Positions 15,441-23,419 of a stretch of 23,562 bases of DNA are shown here, piece by piece. Position numbers and translations under genes: made by a program. The notes under the pieces were generated by a model. The model worked only from the letters and a program-made list of their open reading frames with translations. It did no database searches and had not been told where the DNA came from. This DNA comes from Opitutia bacterium UBA7374. Lineage in GTDB: Bacteria; Verrucomicrobiota; Verrucomicrobiia; Opitutales; Coraliomargaritaceae. Location of the stretch: NCBI GenBank assembly GCA_002469895.1, contig DKOA01000025.1, positions 1 through 23,562 of the forward strand, read 5' to 3'. The number at the start of each line of letters is the position of its first letter. Position 1 is the stretch's first letter.

Positions 15441-15767
15441 CTAGGATGAGATTTTCCGGGGTCTATCGGCCATTGGTCGGAGCAGTTTTGCATCGGCAAC
15501 AAAGGGACCAAAAGGCAGCAAGCTGGCAAGGAGGAAGAGTAGGGTCTTTTGTGTCCGCCAATGACCTTCAATTTGTCCAAATACGGCCAATCCTACATAG
15601 ACCATCCAGAGCAGGCCGTGTAGCATGCCGACAATTTCAACGGCTGCTTCCTTATGCCATATGTACTTTAGTGGCATGGCGACAAAGAGAAGGAGGAGAT
15701 AGGAAACGGCCTCCCAAGACCCGACAGAGCGTAGTCGGTTGATCGTCCCATCAAAATTCAAAAACAT
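15441..15767 (-). CDS. DUF3817 family small integral membrane protein
   Basis: The 108-residue protein has three hydrophobic segments (about 21-36, 43-64 and 75-90). Family-like elements are Glu-Ala-Val-Ser-Tyr-Leu-Leu-Leu-Leu, Met-Pro-Leu-Lys-Tyr, a Gly-Met-Leu-His-Gly segment, and Leu-Leu-Pro-Phe-Gly-Pro-Phe-Val-Ala-Asp near the end. These match the DUF3817 pattern as I know it; the biochemical role of that family is not established. The gene diverges from cimA across about 140 bases and converges on the possible 49-residue gene. Confidence 0.82.
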   Translation of the reverse strand: MFLNFDGTINRLRSVGSWEAVSYLLLLFVAMPLKYIWHKEAAVEIVGMLHGLLWMVYVGLAVFGQIEGHWRTQKTLLFLLASLLPFGPFVADAKLLRPMADRPRKISS

Positions 15768-15909
15768 AACTGGTACGCTGTGCGTCGACTTTCAAAAAGC
15801 AAGTTTACATAGGCAGGGGGCTGTTTATTCCCCTTCGTTCTGTCTTTGCTTTAAGTTTGCCCTAAGGTGCTCAGGTCGTTGTCTATACTCGCTTTCAAAT
15901 GTTTTCGAT

Positions 15910-17490
15910 ATGAGTCAGCACATCCAGATCTACGATACCACTCTGCGCGATGGCAGCCAGGGCGAAGGCGTATCTTTTACGGTTGCCGCCAAGCTTCGCG
16001 TTGCAGAAATGCTTGATCAGTTTGGTATCGATTACATTGAAGGTGGTTGGCCCGGTTCGAATCCCCGCGATATGGCTTTCTTTGAGGAGGTCCGTAAGCT
16101 TGAATTAAAGCATGCAAAAATTGCTGCCTTCGGTTCGACGCGTCGCGCCAGTCTGGCGGCTGCAGATGATCCGCAAATCAAGCTTCTACTGGAAGCGGAT
16201 ACGCCAGTGGTCACTATATTTGGGAAGACATGGCTGCTTCATGTAACCGAGATTCTCCGAACCACCCCGGAAGAGAATCTCGCGATGATTGAGGACTCTG
16301 TACGCTACCTTGTCGAGAACGGTCGGGAAGTGATTTATGATGCCGAACACTTTTTTGATGGCTATAGTGATAATCCAGAGTATGCCATGCAGACACTCGA
16401 TGCGGCTCACCGCGGCGGTGCGTCTAATTTGACCCTTTGCGATACCAATGGCGGCAAACTTGTCAGCCAAATTAGTGAAATGACTGCGGCCGTGCGGGCT
16501 CGCTTTCCGGATATGCCTGTTGGCGTGCATTGTCACAATGATTCCGGATTGGGTGTCGCCGTGTCATTGGCTGGGGTTGAGTCCGGAGCTTCGCTCGTCC
16601 AAGGTACGATGAATGGATACGGTGAACGTAATGGTAATGCGAACCTGACAACAATCATACCCAATCTGGTTCTGAAAATGGACCGAGAGTTGAATTGCGG
16701 GGATCGTTTGGAAAAGCTTCGTGATCTATCTCTTTTCGTTACTGAGATGGCCAACTGTACGCATGACACCAAGGCGCCTTTTGTCGGAACCAGCGCTTTT
16801 GCTCACAAAGGGGGTGTGCATGCGGATGCTTCTGCTAAGGTGAAACATAGCTACGAGCATATCGAGCCCGAGCTTGTGGGCAATCGTACCCGAGTACTGG
16901 TCTCCGATATGTCGGGGCGCAGTAGTGTGATGATGAAGGCTCGTGAGATTGGTGTGGATCTTGACCATCGCTCGCCAGAGTTGAAGGATTTCTTACAACA
17001 GCTTAAGGATCTGGAATTTCGGGGCTATGAGTTTGAGGCCGCTGATGCTTCCTTTAAGTTGCTGCTTGCCCGTTTCCTGCAGGGGCGTCAGCCCGGATTC
17101 GAGCTCGTGGGTTATCGCGTCATGGTCAGCAATCAGGCTGCTACAGGTCGTATCGTTTCGGAAGCCACTGTTCAGGTTCGAATTGATGGAGAGACCCATC
17201 ATACTGTTGCCGAAGCCACCGGACCGGTCGATGCTCTGGCTCACGCTCTCGGTAAGGCTATTGCGCCCGTCTTTCCTGAGGTCATGGATCTTGAACTGAT
17301 TGATTACAAGGTGCGCATACTGGAGAGTCAGCACGGCACGGATGCGATTATCCGCGTACAGATTGAGACACGGGACAATCGCTCCGGTGAGTCTTGGGGA
17401 ACAGTGGGAGCCAGCGATAATATTATTGAAGCGACTTGGGAGGCTTTGGTCGATGCAGTTGAGTATCGTCTTTTGCAGAACGAAAGCTGA
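15910..17490 (+). CDS. cimA: (R)-citramalate synthase
   Basis: The 526-residue enzyme condenses pyruvate with acetyl-CoA to give citramalate, which feeds 2-oxobutyrate and isoleucine synthesis without threonine. The barrel starts with Tyr-Asp-Thr-Thr-Leu-Arg-Asp-Gly (8-15; catalytic R13 and D14). The metal site His-Cys-His-Asn-Asp lies near residue 208, followed by Asn-Gly-Tyr-Gly-Glu-Arg. The C-terminal ~130 residues form the LeuA-type regulatory domain. The CimA reading, rather than LeuA or homocitrate synthase, rests on the full-length match to the ~525-residue citramalate synthase family, including Trp-Pro-Gly-Ser-Asn-Pro after Glu-Gly-Gly. The frame is open for 57 codons upstream, but ATG 15910 begins exactly at the family N-terminus. 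LeuA is encoded at the other end of the window. Confidence 0.92.
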   Translation: MSQHIQIYDTTLRDGSQGEGVSFTVAAKLRVAEMLDQFGIDYIEGGWPGSNPRDMAFFEEVRKLELKHAKIAAFGSTRRASLAAADDPQIKLLLEADTPVVTIFGKTWLLHVTEILRTTPEENLAMIEDSVRYLVENGREVIYDAEHFFDGYSDNPEYAMQTLDAAHRGGASNLTLCDTNGGKLVSQISEMTAAVRARFPDMPVGVHCHNDSGLGVAVSLAGVESGASLVQGTMNGYGERNGNANLTTIIPNLVLKMDRELNCGDRLEKLRDLSLFVTEMANCTHDTKAPFVGTSAFAHKGGVHADASAKVKHSYEHIEPELVGNRTRVLVSDMSGRSSVMMKAREIGVDLDHRSPELKDFLQQLKDLEFRGYEFEAADASFKLLLARFLQGRQPGFELVGYRVMVSNQAATGRIVSEATVQVRIDGETHHTVAEATGPVDALAHALGKAIAPVFPEVMDLELIDYKVRILESQHGTDAIIRVQIETRDNRSGESWGTVGASDNIIEATWEALVDAVEYRLLQNES

Positions 17491-17571
17491 GCCCCACTGC
17501 CAATGCACCACGGATTCCGGGGCTGGATCAGTCGGCGGGTTACGATTGCATCGTAGACAAGTACTGATTCG

Positions 17572-17709
17572 CTAGCTTTTAGTCTGGGGGCACGTTTTGT
17601 GGCATCCACAGGCAGAGGCTTTTTTTCTTTTGCCAAAAAAGCGCCTGAGCAGCCAGAGGAATGCAATCAGGAGGCTAAGTCCGACGAGGAATATATCGAG
17701 TAATGGCAT
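17572..17709 (-). CDS. FeoB-associated Cys-rich small membrane protein
   Basis: This 45-residue peptide has one membrane helix (about residues 4-22), a basic patch (Lys-Arg-Lys-Lys) and a cysteine cluster Cys-Gly-Cys-x-x-x-Cys (C34, C36, C40). That layout is typical of small proteins found immediately downstream of feoB, which may assist FeoB or bind iron. ATG 17709 is 17 bases beyond the feoB stop. The same frame is open to an ATG at 17775 inside feoB, which would add 22 residues, some of them hydrophobic. Neither start has a good ribosome binding site, so translational coupling is likely. Confidence 0.7.
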   Translation of the reverse strand: MPLLDIFLVGLSLLIAFLWLLRRFFGKRKKASACGCHKTCPQTKS

Positions 17710-17726
17710 AACTACAGCTAGTACAA

Positions 17727-19877
17727 TTAGGCCAAGCGAATGCCGATTTGATAGACCATAACCGCGGCAACCCAAGCGAGTAATGTTATCGTGAAAAAGC
17801 TACCAATGGCCCACCGCCAGTCTAATTCTTGCGCGATGATGGCTACTGTGGCTCCGCACTGCATACAAAGCGCAAAAAAGACCATAACAGAAAGGGCGAC
17901 CGGAAGATTGAAGACGAGTTGCCCGGAACGTGGTCCACTTTCCCAACGAGTATTGGCAAGAGCGCCCCGTAGGTCTTTCGATGCATCATCCACTTCACCA
18001 CCCAGAGCGTAGGTGATGCCGAGGGTCGAAATGATCACTTCTCTGGCTGGGAAGCTGGCCAATACGCCAACCGTAATCTTCCAGTCATAGCCGGCCGGAG
18101 CAAATACCGGCTGCATAAATTGTCCGAAGCGGCCCATGTAGCTCTGTTCCAGGTAAGCGGCATCGACGGCGCGAACAGCCGCGGCAGGGTCGCCTTGTTG
18201 TTCAGCAAGAATAGCTTGTTCAATCGATTCCGGTCTGGGGAAGTAGAGTAGCGCCCAGATGACAATACTCATGGCGAAAATGACTGTGCCGGCCTGAACG
18301 ACAAACTCACGTCCGCTCTCGTACATGCGGAAAAGGGTTTGTCGAAATTGAGGTATCCGGTAAGGGGGTAGTTCCATGACAAAGGGTCGAGCGGCAGAAT
18401 TGCCCAGAGCACGATGCAGCAGCCAGGCAAGAGGCGCTGCAGCGATTGCACCGACGAAGTGCATGGCAAAGAGGGCCGCCCCGGCAACGGCAGGTCCGTA
18501 ACGCGGTTCGACAAAAGCGCCGATCAACAGCAGATAGACCGGTAGCCGGGCGGAGCAACTCATCAATGGCGCTATTAGAATAGTGATCATACGAGCCTTT
18601 TTGTCCGGGATCGTACGGGTCGCCATAATCCCGGGGATCGCACAAGCATAACTGGAAAGGAGCGGGACGAAGCTCTTGCCATTTAAGCCGCACCATTGAA
18701 ACAGTTTATCCATCAAAAAAGCGGCACGCGCCATGTAGCCGGTTTCCTCCAGTAGTGATATGAATAGAAAGAGAACCAGTATTTGCGGCAGGAATACGAG
18801 GAAGGCGCCCACGCCTCCGATAATTCCGTCGACGACCAAGCTTTGGATCATCGGCATGCCGACGAGGAGTCCGCCGATTTGATTGCCGACCCATTCAACC
18901 AGAGTTTCGATGCCCCCCATGGCCGGGCCTGCCCAGCTGTAGACGGATTGAAAGACGACGTACATCATGCCGACAAAAATCAGTAGCCCCCAGACTTTAT
19001 GCAGGAGCAATTGATCAATACTTTCCGACTTGCTGCGGCGAACAGCCAGCGCCTGTCTTTCCAGAATATCGTTGAGCAATGGATTGAGGAAACGGAAGCG
19101 AAGAACAGATTCGGCAGCGTCCGGCTGGTAACCAGCTTTGTAAAGTTGTTCGCGAGTGTTCTGTAGAATCGGCTCGTAGTCTGCCGGGGCAGTTTGCAAG
19201 CGTTCGCATACGGCACTTTCTCGATCAAAAAGGAGTCGTTGGAGTTCTCCATTGCGCAAGGTTTCTCCCCGTTGTTCAACGAATTCATGGCGAAGTTCTG
19301 CCAGAGCTTGCTCGATCGGTTCCGGCCATTTTGGGCAGACCAGCATGGGACGGGTCTCGATTGCCCGAGTGACTGCCTGGTCTAGTTCAGTGGTGCCTTT
19401 TCCGTGCTTGGCTACAGTGGGTACGACGGGCACGCCCAAACGCTGTTCCAGAAGCTTGCAGTCGATTTGTAGCCCTTTTTTCTCGGCTACATCCCAGCAG
19501 TTGAGTGCGATTACCATAGGTACTCCCAGCTCGGAGGCCTGCGAGGCCAGGTAAAGGTTGCGGCGGAGGTTTTCTACATCGACGACAACAATGACCAAAT
19601 CAGGCGAGGGCAATCCGGGTGCATGCCCGGACAAGACATCAACAGCGATACGCTCATCCAGTGAAGCAGCGGCAAGGCTATAGGTGCCCGGTAAATCAAT
19701 CAGCTCGGTTTCACGGCCATCGATCAGCGCCCAGCGCCCCGTTTTCTTTTCGACCGTCACGCCCGGGTAATTGCCGACCTGCTGATTCAGCCCGGTAAGC
19801 ATATTAAACAGGGAGGTCTTGCCCGTATTGGGGTTACCAATCAGGGCAACCCGCAAGACTTGTTCACTGCTTTGCAT
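17727..19877 (-). CDS. feoB: Ferrous iron transport protein B
   Basis: The 716-residue inner-membrane protein imports Fe(II). Its N-terminal GTPase-like domain has the G1 motif Gly-Asn-Pro-Asn-Thr-Gly-Lys-Thr (14-21), a G2 threonine in Tyr-Pro-Gly-Val-Thr (T42), G3 Asp-Leu-Pro-Gly (62-65) and a G4-like Asn-Cys-Trp-Asp near 128. A helical spacer precedes the membrane part. Both Gate-type regions are visible: the first with a conserved Cys in Cys-Ala-Ile-Pro-Gly-Ile-Met-Ala-Thr-Arg, the second beginning Gly-Arg-Glu-Phe-Val. Cys-Met-Gln-Cys-Gly near the C-terminus is another family mark. The length is slightly below the ~770 residues of E. coli FeoB. The start ATG overlaps the feoA stop by one base (TGATG), and the small Cys-rich gene follows. 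Confidence 0.96.
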   Translation of the reverse strand: MQSSEQVLRVALIGNPNTGKTSLFNMLTGLNQQVGNYPGVTVEKKTGRWALIDGRETELIDLPGTYSLAAASLDERIAVDVLSGHAPGLPSPDLVIVVVDVENLRRNLYLASQASELGVPMVIALNCWDVAEKKGLQIDCKLLEQRLGVPVVPTVAKHGKGTTELDQAVTRAIETRPMLVCPKWPEPIEQALAELRHEFVEQRGETLRNGELQRLLFDRESAVCERLQTAPADYEPILQNTREQLYKAGYQPDAAESVLRFRFLNPLLNDILERQALAVRRSKSESIDQLLLHKVWGLLIFVGMMYVVFQSVYSWAGPAMGGIETLVEWVGNQIGGLLVGMPMIQSLVVDGIIGGVGAFLVFLPQILVLFLFISLLEETGYMARAAFLMDKLFQWCGLNGKSFVPLLSSYACAIPGIMATRTIPDKKARMITILIAPLMSCSARLPVYLLLIGAFVEPRYGPAVAGAALFAMHFVGAIAAAPLAWLLHRALGNSAARPFVMELPPYRIPQFRQTLFRMYESGREFVVQAGTVIFAMSIVIWALLYFPRPESIEQAILAEQQGDPAAAVRAVDAAYLEQSYMGRFGQFMQPVFAPAGYDWKITVGVLASFPAREVIISTLGITYALGGEVDDASKDLRGALANTRWESGPRSGQLVFNLPVALSVMVFFALCMQCGATVAIIAQELDWRWAIGSFFTITLLAWVAAVMVYQIGIRLA

Positions 19878-20101
19878 CAGAGCGGCTCGACTTCAACGGC
19901 CTTAGCATCGGTTAGTCGCAGGCTCATCTGACAACCGTTGAATTCGATAGCGATCGGATCACCGAGTGGCGCCTCATGGGTCAAGCGGATGGACTGTTGT
20001 GGCAAAAGCCCCATCGACATCAAGCGTGCTACGCAACGGTTTTCGCTGTCGAGCTCGACGACCCGAAAGTTTCCATTTTTTGCTATTTGGTCTAATCGCA
20101 T
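19877..20101 (-). CDS. feoA: Ferrous iron transport protein A
   Basis: This 74-residue cytoplasmic protein has the SH3-like FeoA fold. Markers are Arg-Leu-Met-Ser-Met-Gly-Leu-Leu-Pro in the first half, then Ala-Pro-Leu-Gly-Asp-Pro-Ile-Ala-Ile-Glu and Met-Ser-Leu-Arg. FeoA is thought to bind FeoB and support Fe(II) uptake. It is translated just ahead of feoB, with TGATG coupling. A candidate operator palindrome lies 16-30 bases upstream of its start. Confidence 0.93.
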   Translation of the reverse strand: MRLDQIAKNGNFRVVELDSENRCVARLMSMGLLPQQSIRLTHEAPLGDPIAIEFNGCQMSLRLTDAKAVEVEPL

Positions 20102-20116
20102 AAATGTGACACGGTA

Positions 20117-20131
20117 TGAGATTGCGTCTCA
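20117..20131. promoter_or_regulatory. Inverted repeat upstream of feoA, candidate iron-repressor site
   Basis: TGAGA and TCTCA are perfect 5-base arms around a 5-base centre. It lies 16 bases upstream of the feoA ATG, where a repressor would act. The outer bases resemble the ends of a Fur-type TGAGAAT/ATTCTCA repeat, but the centre does not match, so the link to Fur is only suggestive. Confidence 0.35.
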
Positions 20132-20191
20132 GTTACAAGCGTTGAGTTGAGAATGCCCGCAATTTGAAGGCAAGACTATTAGCCGCTTCGT

Positions 20192-20728
20192 CTAGCGACT
20201 GTTGAAAAACCGTGCTTTATGGGCTTTGGAAACGGCAACGTATTTATCAGCCCAAGTACGTATATCCCGCCGCTCATCCTCGGAGAGGCTCCGAATGACT
20301 TTGGCCGGTGCGCCAAGAACGAGGGAACCGGCAGGCACTATGGTTCCTTTGGTAACCAGAGCGCCGGCTCCGATGATAGACTGTTGCCCGATAATCGCAC
20401 CATCGAGAATCGTTGCCTGCATACCGATCAGGCATTCGTCTTGAATCTCGCAGGCATGAATCATAGCAGCGTGACCAATCGTTACATAGCGACCGATGGA
20501 GACACCGTATTCATCCGCAAGATGAACGATAGTTCCATCCTGAATGTTACTACCTTGACCGACTTTGATGGTGTTTATGTCGGCACGGACAACTGCATTA
20601 TGCCAGATGCTGGCGTGTTCACCCAGAGTGACTGCGCCGATCACCACGGCACCGGATGCGATGTAGGCGGATTCGTGGATTTTTGGTTTTTGACCGAGAT
20701 AGCGTTGCAGACGTTCTTCAATAGTCAT
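20192..20728 (-). CDS. Gamma-carbonic-anhydrase-like hexapeptide-repeat protein (YrdA type)
   Basis: The 178-residue protein folds as a left-handed beta-helix, seen as repeating hexapeptides of the (I/V/L)-G-x-x pattern from about residue 22 to 140. Three histidines matching the gamma-carbonic-anhydrase zinc ligands are present: H69, and H86/H91 in Ile-Gly-His-Ala-Ala-Met-Ile-His. Relatives include YrdA, PaaY and CaiE; carbonic anhydrase activity is established only for some members. The start at 20728 (Met-Thr-Ile-Glu-Glu) is chosen over 20791 because the extra 21 residues do not match the family and are rich in unrelated basic/aromatic residues. It precedes feoA on the same strand by 90 bases, which include a possible feoA promoter, so co-transcription is not certain. 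Confidence 0.85.
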   Translation of the reverse strand: MTIEERLQRYLGQKPKIHESAYIASGAVVIGAVTLGEHASIWHNAVVRADINTIKVGQGSNIQDGTIVHLADEYGVSIGRYVTIGHAAMIHACEIQDECLIGMQATILDGAIIGQQSIIGAGALVTKGTIVPAGSLVLGAPAKVIRSLSEDERRDIRTWADKYVAVSKAHKARFFNSR

Positions 20729-20807
20729 TGTGCAAAGTTGCCTGTAAAAGAGAGTCGATGGAAGCCGGAAAGCTAGGTGTTTATTCCGCACTGGGCACTT
20801 GATATCA

Positions 20808-20836
20808 TTGACAGGTCAACCTTGCTTAGCGAACTT
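20808..20836 (+). promoter_or_regulatory. Candidate promoter of tRNA-Leu
   Basis: A perfect -35 TTGACA (20808-20813) lies 35 bases before the tRNA. At 17 bases the -10 would be GAACTT, which is poor. TTGAC-AG-GTCAA (20808-20819) is also a small perfect inverted repeat overlapping the -35. Confidence 0.4.
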
Positions 20837-20846
20837 AAGCCACACT

Positions 20847-20934
<88 letters not shown>

Positions 20935-21060
20935 ACTCGCGTCCGAGCGCTCGTTATTCGCCCGCATTCGCGAGCTTTGTTTAGCGGTCCTTTCACCTGC
21001 GGTGTTCCGGTCTCGGTTGCTACGCAGCCGATCCGGTCTTGTCGGCCGGCGGCCTCGGAA

Positions 21061-21072
21061 CAAGTCCCGCCC
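21061..21072 (+). repeat. 12-base direct repeat, copy 2 (spacer downstream of tRNA-Leu)
   Basis: An exact second copy of CAAGTCCCGCCC, 135 bases after the tRNA, at the border where AT-richer sequence begins. The flanking ACGCCGACTA looks like the end of a decayed tRNA acceptor. The interval 20935-21111 contains no convincing gene. Confidence 0.4.
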
Positions 21073-21111
21073 ACGCCGACTAAGTGTTTAAGGAACATAA
21101 AGATTGAAGTT

Positions 21112-22977
21112 TTAATCAATATGAATTCTCAGAAATTGCTTTGTGCTTATCGGCGAAATTGTGACGGATGGTTGAGAATGGATTGACCAGTTTATCAAGT
21201 CCTCCGATGTTTTAATTGTGTATGTGAAATCGAAGGTTCCGTCACTGTTGGCCTGTAATGCTGGAGTACTGATGCTGCCGTCCATCAACTGGCTTGCCGT
21301 AGTAATCTCGGTTGTTTCGTAGGGTAATTCGAAGGCCATTTGAATTAATAATTCCATTAATACAGTGGATGGTGAATTAGGATCGAAGCCAAGCAGCTTG
21401 TATTTGACTTCCATGCCATCGGACATTCCGTCTTGATCGCTATCTGGGTTGTTTGGGTCAGTATTATGAACTTGGGTTTCTTCATGATAGCTGAGGCCGT
21501 CATTATCGTAGTCGGTAACGCTAAAATCCTGGAGCAAACCTCTAGAATATAAAAGCTGATCAATGTAGTCACCATTAACGCCAGAATACAAGCCGCTGTT
21601 ATTTAGAGCATCCGTAGAGTTAATAATGAAGCCGGTGTTGTCGGATTCTGGAACGACTGCACGCAGGTTTACAGGATTCGTCCGCATTAAAGGCTCCAGC
21701 GAGACTTTGGCATCTGGGTTTGAGTGGGAGAATTCAAAACTTGGATGGTAATAAGGGAAGTATTCCGATTCAGTCACTGATGCAGGGAAGAGGCCGGGCG
21801 GAGGATTTTCCAGATTTGGTTTGAAGTAGTACCAATAATCTTCAAACGAAAATTCTAATTCGTTAACTTCGTTTAGAAAATATGGAAGCTGGTCATACAA
21901 TTCCCCCAATGAGTCCCAATACAAATACGAAAAAGGATAGTACGGATAGTTGGATGTATGTCTGTAAATATATCCGTAGTTGCTAGATCCATTATAGACG
22001 TGAAGGAAATCGTTTGACTGTCTCGCAATGGAAACTTGCTGAGTTAGCAGTTTTTCAAAAGTTTCTACCGAGCTTTCGAATTCCGAACGGGCTTCTAGGC
22101 TGTTTTCATATGGAATTACCGGGTATAGATAAAGGTCGTTTTCGCTACGCCTAAAGAGAGCGTCAGCGGTTTCATAGTAAATAGAAACAGCTTGATCAAG
22201 AAGCAGCTTTGCTTTGGTCCCATTGTTCGTTGATTGGCTTGCTAGGGAAAGAAGCTGGGGGTGTTCATTCCAAAAAGGGAATGCATTATTATCTGTTTCG
22301 TGTTTGAGGTAATTTCCTAGGGTTAGATTGACAGGGTACTTATACATGCTAGCTAGTAATGCCGCTGCTTTATATCCAAGTAGCTGCGCTTTTAGTATTT
22401 TTAAATCAAGCTTTTCGACGAGCAGAACTTTTGTCAGTCCTGTTTGGGATGGTAAAAAATAAGCGCTTCCGTATTCACTGGCCATATCGATTCTGGAGAT
22501 GATCTGGTCGATTAGCTCAATGGTAGGGTTGTTTTCAATTAACGAGAATGTAATAACTTCATCCAAGTTAGCCCCATCCTTTGTTTTTGGATACTCCTTT
22601 CCTGCAACGGATTCTGTGTTATATAAGTCTCTGAATTCATAGGTTGTGTTGTATGGCTTAGGGGATACCAGAAGGCTTTCTTCGGATGGATTTTCAATGG
22701 CGTTCTCAAAATCTAGAAAGTCATTTAATGCTGGTTGTCTGGCCCCGAGTTCATCTTCCAGATGACTTGCCAGGTCGCGTTGCGCCCAGCCTGCTATATG
22801 GCAAAAGATAATTAGCGCGTTGGCTTCGAAGTTTTGAGGTTCGTTCTTTAGTACGTTTAGCAGTTGGGTCTCGGCTTCACTTGCATTGCCGGAAAATAAT
22901 TTATTTCGAGCTGTAAACAAGCTCGCTGAAGCATTTGAAGCGATAGCAAATAGAATTATTAAACTAATCAGTTTCAT
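21112..22977 (-). CDS. Secreted protein with thrombospondin type-3-like calcium-binding repeats
   Basis: The 621-residue product has a signal peptide (about 1-19). A helical region with one TPR-like stretch (about 20-60: Ala-Ser-Glu-Ala-Glu-Thr-Gln-Leu-Leu) follows. The long middle part is Tyr/Asn/Glu-rich and matches nothing I recognise. Residues ~488-536 form Asp/Asn-rich calcium-binding repeats (Asp-Tyr-Asp-Asn-Asp-Gly-Leu and Asp-Ser-Asp-Gln-Asp-Gly-Met). The last ~40 residues (Asp-Leu-Ile-Asn-Trp ... Gln-Phe-Leu-Arg-Ile) resemble a tail domain common on exported Verrucomicrobiota proteins. Base composition is clearly AT-richer than the feo or mnt genes. Its ATG lies inside the preceding gene (14-base overlap), so the two are an operon. 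Function unknown. Confidence 0.75.
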   Translation of the reverse strand: MKLISLIILFAIASNASASLFTARNKLFSGNASEAETQLLNVLKNEPQNFEANALIIFCHIAGWAQRDLASHLEDELGARQPALNDFLDFENAIENPSEESLLVSPKPYNTTYEFRDLYNTESVAGKEYPKTKDGANLDEVITFSLIENNPTIELIDQIISRIDMASEYGSAYFLPSQTGLTKVLLVEKLDLKILKAQLLGYKAAALLASMYKYPVNLTLGNYLKHETDNNAFPFWNEHPQLLSLASQSTNNGTKAKLLLDQAVSIYYETADALFRRSENDLYLYPVIPYENSLEARSEFESSVETFEKLLTQQVSIARQSNDFLHVYNGSSNYGYIYRHTSNYPYYPFSYLYWDSLGELYDQLPYFLNEVNELEFSFEDYWYYFKPNLENPPPGLFPASVTESEYFPYYHPSFEFSHSNPDAKVSLEPLMRTNPVNLRAVVPESDNTGFIINSTDALNNSGLYSGVNGDYIDQLLYSRGLLQDFSVTDYDNDGLSYHEETQVHNTDPNNPDSDQDGMSDGMEVKYKLLGFDPNSPSTVLMELLIQMAFELPYETTEITTASQLMDGSISTPALQANSDGTFDFTYTIKTSEDLINWSIHSQPSVTISPISTKQFLRIHID

Positions 22978-23368
22978 TGGATATAAAATAGATAATATCA
23001 GATTTTAGACGAGAAGAGAAAAGTTCGCAGCTTTGACTTTTTATGCGTATAACTCCGGTGTGTTTCTGTTTTAGTATTTTCTGAACAAACGTGGTGATTT
23101 CAGGACGGTGCATTTCAAGTGTTTCGATTGAAAAGAGTTCAAATACAGGATCGGTAAAAGATCTTTCGGGGTGTGGGACTTTGAAAAATCCAACCTTTTT
23201 GTAGGATTGCCTTACTTCGGGGCAGCGGAACCAGCAAATGACATTTCCAGTATCTTTTGCGAATAGTGGTATTCTAAGGCCTTTTATTTCGCCGAACACA
23301 ATATCTCCGTTTGAGTTCGATGCCAGTATGAACGCTGACAATACAATAAGTGCGAAGCGAAGTCTCAT
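22964..23368 (-). CDS. Small secreted protein of unknown function
   Basis: This 134-residue protein starts with a signal peptide (about residues 1-21). The mature part has Trp/Phe/Pro-rich and Lys-rich stretches, two cysteines close together (Cys-Trp-Phe-Arg-Cys near 45-49) and one further Cys near 113. I recognise no domain. Its stop codon lies 14 bases inside the start of the 621-residue secreted protein, so they are translated as a pair. It shares that gene's AT-rich composition. No clear ribosome binding site or promoter is visible in the AT-rich upstream stretch. Confidence 0.65.
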   Translation of the reverse strand: MRLRFALIVLSAFILASNSNGDIVFGEIKGLRIPLFAKDTGNVICWFRCPEVRQSYKKVGFFKVPHPERSFTDPVFELFSIETLEMHRPEITTFVQKILKQKHTGVIRIKSQSCELFSSRLKSDIIYFISNETD

Positions 23369-23419
23369 AACGGGATAAACAGGGAGATCGTGTGTATGTG
23401 TCGTCTGTCTTTATTCTAG

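Noticed and set aside
15739..15909. N-terminal extension of 57 codons before cimA.
   Set aside because: It overlaps the start of the DUF3817 gene and the likely promoter region, and the family N-terminus begins at ATG 15910.
17490..17524. AGCCCC and GGGGCT arms after cimA as a terminator.
   Set aside because: The loop is over 20 bases and no T-run follows on either strand.
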